DNA from: Pseudomonadota bacterium | Lineage (GTDB): Bacteria; Pseudomonadota; Gammaproteobacteria; Burkholderiales; SG8-39 | Length of the DNA stretch: 14,521 bases | Assembly (NCBI GenBank): GCA_003242425.1 | Contig: QGUL01000007.1 | Span: 1-14,521, forward strand | Direction: 5' to 3' | In this document: one piece after another, positions 8,605 through 14,410 of the stretch | Position numbering within the stretch: the stretch's first letter is position 1 | Layout of the letters: every line of letters starts with the position of its first letter | The notes under the pieces: model-generated | What the model was told of the DNA's origin: nothing | The model's input: only the letters and a program-made list of their open reading frames with translations | Databases searched by the model: none | Made by a program: the position numbers and the translations under genes

Positions 8605-9501
8605 TCAGTGTCGAAGTTGAACGACCTGCGCGGGCGGGCGTTCGGTCGTGTCGTCGAGGCCCGGCCGGACGACCCGCGGACGTTTGGGGTCGTGCTGCGC
8701 GCGCAGCGGTCCGTCCTGGTAGAGCCGTGAACGGTTGACGAGAAAATCCAGCAGGTGGTTGCGGATGCGGTAGTACTGCGGATCGTGGTGCATGGTGTGG
8801 CGCGTGCGGTTGCGCGGCATGGTGTTCTCCACGATCTCGGCGATGACCGCGCGCGGTCCGTTCGACATCAGCACGATGCGGTCGGCGAGCAGCAGCGCCT
8901 CGTCCACGTCGTGGGTGATCATGAACACCGTCTGCTGCGTCTGCTGCACGATGGCGAGCAGCTCGTCCTGGATGGTGCCGCGCGTGAGCGCGTCCAGGGC
9001 GCCGAAGGGTTCGTCGAGCAGCAGCATCTTCGGCCGGATCGAGAAGGCGCGCGCGATGCCGACGCGCTGCTTCATGCCGCCGGAGAGTTCCGCGGGCTTC
9101 TTGTGCTCGGCGCCGCGCAAACCCACGAGCTCGATGAACCTGCGCGCGTGTTCCTGCACCTGGTCCTCGTCCCAGTCGGGCCAGCGCGAGCGCACGGCGA
9201 AGGCGACGTTGCCCAGCACCGTCAGCCAAGGCATCAGCGCGTGGCTCTGGAACACTACGCCGCGATCGAGGCTCGGACCGGCTACCTCGCGGCCGTCCAT
9301 GATCACCACGCCCTCGGTCGCGCGTTCCAGCCCGGCCATCACGTTGAGGATGGTGGTCTTGCCGCAGCCGGAATGGCCGATGATGCAGACGAACTCGCCG
9401 CGCTCGATCTGCAGGTGCACGTCCTCGAACACCACGGTATCCGGCTTGCCGCCGCTACCCGGGTAGATCTTGGTCAGCCCTTCGATTTGCAGGAAGGCCA
9501 T
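8605..9501 (-). CDS. Nitrate/cyanate-type ABC transporter, ATP-binding protein (CynD/NrtD-like)
   Basis: Cytosolic ATPase of an importer in the nitrate/sulfonate/taurine family. All nucleotide-binding motifs are intact in 298 aa: Walker A GHSGCGKTT (residues 42-50), Q-loop glutamine in VVFQSHALMPW (about 85), signature LSGGMKQR (139-146), Walker B LLLDEPFGALD (160-170), and switch histidine in MITHDVDEAL (His197). The C-terminal tail after about residue 225 has the RNRTRHTMHHDPQYYRIRNHLLDFL text seen in NrtD-like proteins. It follows the permease after a 4-nt gap and precedes cynS by 12 nt. The operon order (binding protein, permease, ATPase, cyanase) is that of cyanobacterial cynABDS, which suggests cyanate as substrate; nitrate or nitrite cannot be excluded from sequence. 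Confidence 0.93.
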   Translation of the reverse strand: MAFLQIEGLTKIYPGSGGKPDTVVFEDVHLQIERGEFVCIIGHSGCGKTTILNVMAGLERATEGVVIMDGREVAGPSLDRGVVFQSHALMPWLTVLGNVAFAVRSRWPDWDEDQVQEHARRFIELVGLRGAEHKKPAELSGGMKQRVGIARAFSIRPKMLLLDEPFGALDALTRGTIQDELLAIVQQTQQTVFMITHDVDEALLLADRIVLMSNGPRAVIAEIVENTMPRNRTRHTMHHDPQYYRIRNHLLDFLVNRSRLYQDGPLRAQHDPKRPRVVRPGLDDTTERPPAQVVQLRH

Positions 9502-9505
9502 GGCT

Positions 9506-10342
9506 TCAATCCGCGTAGGTCACCAGCCGTTGCAGCTTCGCGAACACGAAGTCGAGCGCCATGCCGACCACGCCGATGCAGAGGATCGCGAAGATCACGT
9601 TGGTGAGATTGAGGTTGTTCCACTCGTTCCAGACGAAGTAGCCGATGCCCGTGCCGCCGACGAGCATCTCGGCCGCGACGATCACCAGCCAGGCGATGCC
9701 GATGGAAATGCGCATGCCGGTGAGGATGGTGGGCGCCGCGGCCGGCAGCACGACGAGCAGCGCCTTGCGCAGAGGCTTCACTTCGAGCGTGCGCGCGACG
9801 TTGAGCCAGTCCTTGCGCACCGCGCCGACGCCGTAGGCGGTGTTGATCAGCACCGGCCAGATCGAACAGATGAAGATCACGAAAATCCCGGACACGCTCG
9901 AATCCTTGATGGTGTAGAGCGCGAGCGGCATCCAGGCGAGCGGCGAGATCGGCTTCAGCACCTGGATGTAGGGATCGAGCGCGCGGTAGATGAGCGGCGA
10001 CATGCCGATCAGGAAGCCCAGCGGCACGGCGACCAGCAGCGCGAGCGCGTAGCCCGCGGCCACGCGCGCGAGCGAATAGCCGAGCTGGATGCCGATGCCC
10101 TTGTCGTTCGGGCCGTGGTCGTAGAAGGGATCGGCGAGGTGCCGCAGGATCGTCTCGCCCATCTGCGCGGGCGTCGGGAACCCGCCCGTCTTCTGCGCGC
10201 CGGCACCCATGAGCTTCGCGTACTCGTCGTCGACCGCCGCCGCCGATTCGGCCGGCAGGGTGACCACGTGCCACACGCCGATCAGCACCAGCAGCAGTGC
10301 CAGCGAGAGGACGGCGGCCTGAATGCCGAGCCTCGACTTCAT
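9506..10342 (-). CDS. Nitrate/cyanate-type ABC transporter, permease (CynB/NrtB-like)
   Basis: Inner-membrane subunit of the importer, 278 aa. A first membrane segment (about residues 8-28, VLSLALLLVLIGVWHVV) is followed by a periplasmic stretch of about 60 residues with FPTPAQMGETILRHLADPFYD, typical of NtrB-type permeases. The binding-protein-dependent transport domain then follows, with segments around YALALLVAVPLGFLIG, GIFVIFICSIWPVL, ISIGIAWLVIVAAEML and the last near VIFAILCIGVVGMAL. The EAA-like coupling loop reads VARTLEVKPLRKALLVVLPAAAPTILTGMR without the usual strict E-A-A. Its ATG overlaps the stop of the binding-protein gene by four bases (ATGA, 10339-10342), and AAGGTGG lies just upstream. 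Confidence 0.93.
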   Translation of the reverse strand: MKSRLGIQAAVLSLALLLVLIGVWHVVTLPAESAAAVDDEYAKLMGAGAQKTGGFPTPAQMGETILRHLADPFYDHGPNDKGIGIQLGYSLARVAAGYALALLVAVPLGFLIGMSPLIYRALDPYIQVLKPISPLAWMPLALYTIKDSSVSGIFVIFICSIWPVLINTAYGVGAVRKDWLNVARTLEVKPLRKALLVVLPAAAPTILTGMRISIGIAWLVIVAAEMLVGGTGIGYFVWNEWNNLNLTNVIFAILCIGVVGMALDFVFAKLQRLVTYAD

Positions 10343-11718
10343 GCCGCCACCTTTTTGATCGGGAAGCTCGCCAGGTACTTCTCAGGTGCGCTGGGGTCGA
10401 ACTCCTTGCCCATGATGACGGCCTTGGCGTAGCTCGTCTTGGGCGCCTCCATGCCGAGTTCGGCCATGTGCTTGCGCGCATCGGTGGCGAGGAACACCTG
10501 CTCGGCGATCTGCTTGTAGTTGACGTCGCCCTTGAGGTAGCCCCAGCGCTTCATCTGCGTGAGCATCCACACCGCCATCGAATGCCAGGGGAAGGGATCG
10601 AAGTCGGCGCGGTCGGGCACGTTCTGCACCTTGCCAAGACCGTCGGCGAAGCGGCCGGTCAGCACCTGCTCGATCACCGTGACCGGCTGGTTGAGGTAGT
10701 TGGCCGGCGCGATGCTCTCGGCGATGAGCGAACGGTTCTTGGGATCGCGCGCCATCTGCGCGGCGTTCAGCACCGCGCGGTAGAGCGCGGCGAAGGTATT
10801 CGGGTTCTCGCGGATGAAGGCCTCGGAGGTGCCGAAGGCGCAGCACGGATGGCCGTCCCAGATGTCCTTGGAGAGGATGTGGATGAAGCCCACCTCGTCA
10901 TAGACCGCGCGCTGGTTGAAGGGATCGGGGCCGAGGAAGCCGTCGATGTTGCCGGCGCGCAGGTTCGCCACCATTTCCGGCGGCGGCGTGACGCGGATCT
11001 GGATGTCGGTGTCGGGGTCGAGGCCGTGCTCTGCGACGTAGTAGCGCAGCAGGAAGTTGTGCATCGAATACTCGAAGGGCACGGCGAACTTGAAGCCCTT
11101 CCACTGTCTGGGATTGCGCTTGTCCTTGTGCTTGAGGTGCAGCGTGATCGCCTGGCCGTTGATGTTCTGGATCGTCGCCACGCGCATCGGCGCGGCGACC
11201 GAGCCGAGCCCCAGCGAAGTGGCAAGGGGCATCGGCGACAAGAAGTGCGTCGCGTCGTACTCCTTGTTCAGCATCTTGTCGCGGATGAGCGCCCAGCCGG
11301 CGGTCTTGTGCAGGCGCACGCTGAGCCCTTCCTTGCGGTAGAAGCCGAGCGGATCGGCCATGATGAGCGGGCTCGCGCAGGTGATGGCGATGAAGCCGAT
11401 GTCGAGTTCTTTCTTCTCGAGCGTGCCTTTCTCCTGCGCCATCGCCTCCAGCGCGCCGAAGGGAATGAACTGCGAGATCGCGGCGGCCGCGGTCGATGCG
11501 CCGACCGCGCGCAGGAAGCGGCGCCGGGTTTCGTCGTGCGGGAACAGCGCCCGCATCACCGCGGACTGGATGACGCGGCGGTTGAGCGATTCGATGCTGT
11601 TGTCGAGCGAGTCGGACTGCTGCGCGGCGGCGTGCTCGGCTTCGTCACGATGCCGGCCGCAGCTGCATCCGGCGCCGAGGCGGACGTCCGGGTCGAAAGG
11701 GTTCTTGAAGGCGGACAT
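10339..11718 (-). CDS. Nitrate/cyanate-type ABC transporter, Tat-exported substrate-binding protein (CynA/NrtA-like)
   Basis: Periplasmic receptor of the importer, 459 aa, first gene of the operon. A strong ribosome site GGGAGG (11725-11730) fixes the ATG at 11718, so an unusual N-terminal extension of about 60 residues is real. It holds a CSCGRHRDEAEH cluster (Cys18, Cys20, His23, His29) before the twin-arginine signal TRRRFLRAVGAS (64-75) and a hydrophobic run to AMA (92-94). The mature part begins ELDIGFIAITCASPLIMADPLGFYRKEGL and contains DATHFLSPMPLATSLG, GFKFAVPFEYSMHNFLLRYYV, NLRAGNIDGFLGPDPFNQRAV and DIWDGHPCCAFG. This is the NrtA/CmpA/CynA text that encloses a small planar anion. Because it carries a Tat signal rather than a lipobox, it is probably soluble in the periplasm and exported folded. 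Substrate cyanate is inferred from cynS. Confidence 0.93.
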   Translation of the reverse strand: MSAFKNPFDPDVRLGAGCSCGRHRDEAEHAAAQQSDSLDNSIESLNRRVIQSAVMRALFPHDETRRRFLRAVGASTAAAAISQFIPFGALEAMAQEKGTLEKKELDIGFIAITCASPLIMADPLGFYRKEGLSVRLHKTAGWALIRDKMLNKEYDATHFLSPMPLATSLGLGSVAAPMRVATIQNINGQAITLHLKHKDKRNPRQWKGFKFAVPFEYSMHNFLLRYYVAEHGLDPDTDIQIRVTPPPEMVANLRAGNIDGFLGPDPFNQRAVYDEVGFIHILSKDIWDGHPCCAFGTSEAFIRENPNTFAALYRAVLNAAQMARDPKNRSLIAESIAPANYLNQPVTVIEQVLTGRFADGLGKVQNVPDRADFDPFPWHSMAVWMLTQMKRWGYLKGDVNYKQIAEQVFLATDARKHMAELGMEAPKTSYAKAVIMGKEFDPSAPEKYLASFPIKKVAA

Positions 11719-11751
11719 GCGTAACCTCCCGAAAAGCGATGTCCGCCGTTC

Positions 11752-11767
11752 TGCATCAGCTATGCCA
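11752..11767 (-). promoter_or_regulatory. Sigma-54 (-24/-12) promoter of the transporter-cyanase operon
   Basis: On the minus strand: TGGCATA-N4-ATGCA, with GG and GC exactly in the -24/-12 spacing (consensus TGGCACG-N4-TTGCA). Predicted start is 11741, giving a 22-nt leader that contains the GGGAGG ribosome site at 11725-11730. It indicates RpoN-dependent expression with an enhancer-binding activator such as NtrC. Confidence 0.8.
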
Positions 11768-11777
11768 CTGTCGCAGG

Positions 11778-11797
11778 TTCAGGTTAAGTCATTGAAA
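11778..11797 (-). promoter_or_regulatory. 20-nt element shared with the glnA promoter (copy 1)
   Basis: Minus strand TTTCAATGACTTAACCTGAA, 17 of 20 identical to the element at 12513-12532 before glnA. It ends 10 nt before the -24 box of this promoter (17 nt if only the TTTCAATnnCTTA core is counted). The core matches the IHF consensus WATCAANNNNTTR except at one position. Confidence 0.6.
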
Positions 11798-11853
11798 GAA
11801 AATTAGGAAAACGGTCGGGCGGGCTGACGGAAGGCGCGCGGCGGCGGGGGCGC

Positions 11854-11893
11854 GCCGCCTCGTGCCGGTGCGCTGCCGCCTCAGGCTGGTGCG
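11854..11893. repeat. Tandem 19-bp direct repeat, candidate upstream activating sites
   Basis: GCCGCCTC-N5-GGTGCG occurs at 11854-11872 and again at 11875-11893. All 14 fixed positions are identical and the period is 21 bp. Each right half resembles the NtrC half-site GGTGCA; the left half is poor. The centres lie about 122 and 143 bp upstream of the predicted sigma-54 start, right after the rhodanese stop codon. A GC-rich hairpin (GGCGCG 11833-11838 with CGCGCC 11851-11856), a weak terminator candidate for the rhodanese gene, lies beside it. Confidence 0.5.
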
Positions 11894-11894
11894 T

Positions 11895-12350
11895 CTAGCT
11901 TTGCTTCCACGGCAGGCCGTGATAGCGCCAGCCGCCCACGGTGTTGCGCTGTCCGGCGTCGTTTTTGTCGCCCTCGAAGCCTTCCAGCACGTTGTAGACG
12001 TTGGTGTAGCCGAGTTCGGCCGCCAGCGCGGCCGCGGCATGGGAGCGGGCGCCGCTGCGGCAGATGAACAGCAGCGGCGTGGACTTGTCCGGCACCTCGC
12101 GTTGCAAGGTCTCGGCGAAGGCCGGATTGCGCGTGCCCGCCGGCCAGGTGTTCCACTCGATCTGCAGGGACCCCGGGATATAACCCACCCAGTTCCACTC
12201 CGCCTGGGTGCGCACGTCCACCAGCCGTGCGTTCGGCACATGCTGCAGCACGGTATAAGCCTGGGGCGGGGTCACCGCACCGGTATAGGGCAGGTTCTTG
12301 GCGGTAGCGGCTGCACGCGCCTCGGCCAGGATTTTCTCAATGTCGTTCAT
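11895..12350 (-). CDS. Rhodanese-like domain protein between glnA and the cyanase operon
   Basis: A 151-aa protein with one rhodanese domain. After an N-terminal helix MNDIEKILAEARAAAT come TPPQAYTVLQ, ARLVDVRTQAEWNWVGYIPG (the conserved D-V-R and a G-Y-I-P-G turn), and the active-site loop FICRSGARSHAAA with Cys97. GYTNVYNVLEGFEGD and a C-terminal WRYHGLPWKQ follow. The loop CRSGARS is full length and catalytic-looking. No signal peptide. The start at 12350 has CGGAG about 7 nt upstream. It reads away from glnA and toward the cyanase operon, but a sigma-54 promoter and 176 bp separate it from the latter, so it is probably its own unit. Its role is not known; a link to cyanide/thiocyanate/cyanate chemistry is possible but only suggested by position. 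Confidence 0.92.
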   Translation of the reverse strand: MNDIEKILAEARAAATAKNLPYTGAVTPPQAYTVLQHVPNARLVDVRTQAEWNWVGYIPGSLQIEWNTWPAGTRNPAFAETLQREVPDKSTPLLFICRSGARSHAAAALAAELGYTNVYNVLEGFEGDKNDAGQRNTVGGWRYHGLPWKQS

Positions 12351-12431
12351 GGTTTAGCTCCGCAGTAGGGTTCTTGAGGGGGCGCTCCGGCCGGCCGCCG
12401 TAGCGCCATTCGTCTCAGGCCCGGGCCTTGC

Positions 12432-12448
12432 TGCACTATCTTGGTGCA
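12432..12448. promoter_or_regulatory. NtrC-type binding site 1 upstream of glnA
   Basis: TGCACT-ATCTT-GGTGCA matches the NtrC dyad TGCACC-N5-GGTGCA at 11 of 12 positions. Its centre is about 127 bp upstream of the predicted glnA start point. The same site could serve the divergent rhodanese gene. Confidence 0.8.
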
Positions 12449-12461
12449 TTTTTTTATTGGA

Positions 12462-12478
12462 TGCTTCATCATGGTGCA
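12462..12478. promoter_or_regulatory. NtrC-type binding site 2 upstream of glnA
   Basis: TGCTTC-ATCAT-GGTGCA: perfect right half, left half 4 of 6. The centre is 30 bp (about three helical turns) from site 1, allowing cooperative binding on one face, and about 97 bp upstream of the predicted start. Confidence 0.7.
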
Positions 12479-12512
12479 TCCGGCCGTTGAGGCTTGATAA
12501 AAAGAGGCATGA

Positions 12513-12532
12513 TTTCAATCGCTTATCCTGAA
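12513..12532 (+). promoter_or_regulatory. 20-nt element shared with the cyanase operon promoter (copy 2); IHF-like core
   Basis: TTTCAATCGCTTATCCTGAA, 17 of 20 identical to copy 1. It lies between the NtrC sites and the -24 box, the usual place for IHF bending. TTTCAATCGCTTA fits WATCAANNNNTTR at all but one defined position. Confidence 0.6.
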
Positions 12533-12540
12533 TATCAAAG

Positions 12541-12556
12541 TGGCATGCTTCTCGCA
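12541..12556 (+). promoter_or_regulatory. Sigma-54 (-24/-12) promoter of glnA
   Basis: TGGCATG-N4-TCGCA has GG and GC in correct -24/-12 spacing. Predicted start is 12567, giving a 56-nt leader before the glnA ATG. With the two NtrC sites upstream it forms a standard nitrogen-limitation promoter. Confidence 0.82.
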
Positions 12557-12622
12557 CATCGGCCCGGGCACTCAAACCAGGGAACGTCGCCTGACGATCC
12601 AAGCCAGCGATAGGAGAACCAG

Positions 12623-14038
12623 ATGGCACTTACCAGCGCCGATGTACTGAAGCTGATCAAAGAAAAAGAAGTCAAGTTCGTGGACATGCGCTTTACCGAC
12701 ACCCGCGGTAAGGAGCAGCACGTTCAGATCCCCGCCAAGCACTTCAACGAAGACAAGTTCGAAAACGGCCAGCCCTTCGATGGTTCGTCCATCGCCGGCT
12801 GGAAGGGGATCGAGGCTTCCGACATGATCCTGATGCCCGATCCGGACACCGCACGGCTCGACCCGTTCACGGACGAGACCACGCTCAACATCACCTGCGA
12901 CGTCATCGAGCCTTCCACCGGCAAGGGCTACGACCGCGATCCGCGTTCGCTTGCCAAGCGTGCCGAAGCCTACCTGAAGTCTTCGGGTATCGGCGATGCC
13001 GCGTACTTCGGCCCGGAACCCGAATTCTTCGTGTTCGACAGCGTCACCTGGAAGATCGACGCCTCCGGCAGCTTCGTCAAAATCAAGTCCGAAGAAGCGC
13101 CCTGGTCCAGCGGGGAAGAGTTCGAGGGCGGCAACATGGGCCATCGCCCCACCACCAAAGGCGGCTACTTCCCGGTGCCGCCGGTCGATTCCCTGCAGGA
13201 CCTGCGTCAGTCCATCGCGCTGGCGCTGGAGGCGCAGGGCGTGGACGTCGAAGTCCTGCACCATGAGGTGGCGGGCGCCGGCCAGTGCGAACTGGGCACC
13301 CGTTTCAACACCCTGGTGAAGCGCGCCGACTGGACGCAGATCCTCAAGTACACCGTGCACATGGTCGCACAGGCCTACGGCAAGACCGCGACCTTCATGC
13401 CGAAGCCCGTCGTGGGCGACAACGGCTCGGGCATGCACGTGCACATGTCGGTGTGGAAGGACGGCCAGAACCTGTTCGCCGGCAACGGCTACGCGGGCCT
13501 GTCCGATTTCGCGCTGTACTTCATCGGCGGCATCATCAAGCACGCGCGTGCGCTGAACGCCATCACCAACCCCGGCACGAACTCCTACAAGCGTCTGGTG
13601 CCGGGCTTCGAGGCGCCGATCAACCTCGCCTACTCGGCGCGCAACCGTTCGGCTTCCTGCCGCATCCCGTACTCGAGCAACCCCAAAGGGCGCCGCATCG
13701 AGGTGCGCTTCCCCGATCCGACGGCGAATTCCTACCTGGCGTTCGCCGCGCTGCTGATGGCGGGCCTGGACGGCGTGCAGAACAAGATCCATCCCGGCGA
13801 TCCGATCGACAAGAACCTCTACGATCTGCCGCCGGAAGAGGCCGCCAAGGTGCCGACCGTGGCGCACTCGCTCGACATGGCGCTGGAAGCCCTCGACAAG
13901 GACCGCGAGTTCCTGACCCGCGGCGGGGTGTTCACCAACGACATGATCGACGCGTACATCGAACTGAAGATGGAGGAGGTCACGCGCTTCCGCATGACCA
14001 CCCATCCGGTCGAGTTCGAGATGTACTACAGCCTGTAA
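12623..14038 (+). CDS. glnA: Glutamine synthetase type I (GSI-beta)
   Basis: ATP-dependent synthesis of glutamine from glutamate and ammonia; cytosolic dodecamer. The 471 aa match the enterobacterial enzyme's length. The N-terminal beta-grasp domain includes [19 protein letters not shown]. The catalytic domain shows [61 protein letters not shown] and [19 protein letters not shown]. The adenylylation tyrosine lies in [10 protein letters not shown] (about Tyr400), so activity is probably controlled by GlnE; the insertion typical of the beta class is present. TAGGAGA (12611-12617) precedes the ATG. Transcription is from the sigma-54 promoter above, under NtrC. A large GC-rich hairpin follows 9 nt after the stop, then a DUF4124-like gene; in relatives glnL/glnG often come next. 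Confidence 0.98.
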   Translation: MALTSADVLKLIKEKEVKFVDMRFTDTRGKEQHVQIPAKHFNEDKFENGQPFDGSSIAGWKGIEASDMILMPDPDTARLDPFTDETTLNITCDVIEPSTGKGYDRDPRSLAKRAEAYLKSSGIGDAAYFGPEPEFFVFDSVTWKIDASGSFVKIKSEEAPWSSGEEFEGGNMGHRPTTKGGYFPVPPVDSLQDLRQSIALALEAQGVDVEVLHHEVAGAGQCELGTRFNTLVKRADWTQILKYTVHMVAQAYGKTATFMPKPVVGDNGSGMHVHMSVWKDGQNLFAGNGYAGLSDFALYFIGGIIKHARALNAITNPGTNSYKRLVPGFEAPINLAYSARNRSASCRIPYSSNPKGRRIEVRFPDPTANSYLAFAALLMAGLDGVQNKIHPGDPIDKNLYDLPPEEAAKVPTVAHSLDMALEALDKDREFLTRGGVFTNDMIDAYIELKMEEVTRFRMTTHPVEFEMYYSL

Positions 14039-14047
14039 CCGTTCAGT

Positions 14048-14077
14048 GGCCGGGGCGGGGCTTCCCCCGTCCCGGCC
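14048..14077 (+). terminator. GC-rich hairpin after glnA
   Basis: GGCCGGGGCGGGG (14048-14060) pairs with CCCCGTCCCGGCC (14065-14077): 13 pairs including one G-U, loop of four (CTTC). It is very stable but lacks an immediate T-run, so it may protect the 3' end or give partial termination rather than a full stop. Confidence 0.6.
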
Positions 14078-14275
14078 CCGGGAGACGCGACATCTCTTCT
14101 TTCACAGGCGGGGCATCCGTGCGCGCGTACATGCACATGTGCGACGAGCCGGCGGCTGCGGTATCGTTTTCTTCACGAAGCGTGATTTTTCGCTGCGGCT
14201 TGCGGGCGAATGTGGTATCGGCATTCCATTCCTTTGGCATAGACTCGGGGTCATCTCCTCGTTACAGGCGTGGAC

Positions 14276-14410
14276 ATGACCGCGATCAAGCTACTGTGGA
14301 TGGCCGCCGCGCTGACGGCGGCAAGTGCCGCGCACGCGCAGAGTACGGTCTGGAAGTGCATCGGGCCGGACGGCCGGCCGCAGTACACCAATGTGCAGCG
14401 GGAAACCGTC
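14276..14410 (+). CDS. DUF4124-like secreted protein, 3' end lost to artefact
   Basis: Begins MTAIKLLWMAAALTAASAAHAQ, a Sec signal peptide with cleavage after AHA, and continues STVWKCIGPDGRPQYTNVQRET. The W-K-C-x-G-x-D-G-R-P-Q-Y-T-N pattern is that of DUF4124 proteins, small periplasmic proteins of unknown function that often sit between glnA and the NtrB/NtrC genes in betaproteobacteria. About 45 codons are genuine. After 14410 the read dissolves into poly-C and adapter sequence, so the remaining part is missing, not mutated. The start is chosen for the signal peptide; the ribosome site is weak (AGGCG). The interval from the glnA hairpin to here holds no other supported gene. Confidence 0.7.

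Noticed and set aside
8048..9229. 393-codon frame antisense in phase across cynS and the ATPase gene
   Set aside because: Same strand but different frame from two well-supported genes; repetitive R/A/G composition.
10297..11724. 475-codon plus-strand frame opposite the binding-protein gene
   Set aside because: Shadow; the minus-strand protein has a ribosome site, a Tat signal and family motifs.
12381..12407. GGCGCT/AGCGCC hairpin in the rhodanese leader
   Set aside because: 6-bp stem with a 15-nt GC-rich loop; no T-run or known regulatory motif, probably composition-driven.
12494..12528. Possible sigma-70 promoter for glnA starting at TTGATA
   Set aside because: No acceptable -10 at 16-18 nt; TTATCC lies at the wrong spacing.
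12572..14005. 477-codon frame antisense to glnA
   Set aside because: Shadow of glnA, whose every active-site block is intact.
14133..14142. 10-bp palindrome GCACATGTGC between glnA and the DUF4124-like gene
   Set aside because: Resembles joined NtrC half-sites but lacks the N5 spacer; short palindromes occur by chance.
14173..14190. TCACG-AAG-CGTGA hairpin followed by TTTTT
   Set aside because: Only a 5-bp stem with a 3-nt loop; too weak to call a terminator, and the glnA hairpin is far stronger.
14046..14279. 77-codon plus-strand frame after glnA
   Set aside because: It begins inside the glnA terminator hairpin, shows Arg-rich text and no ribosome site.
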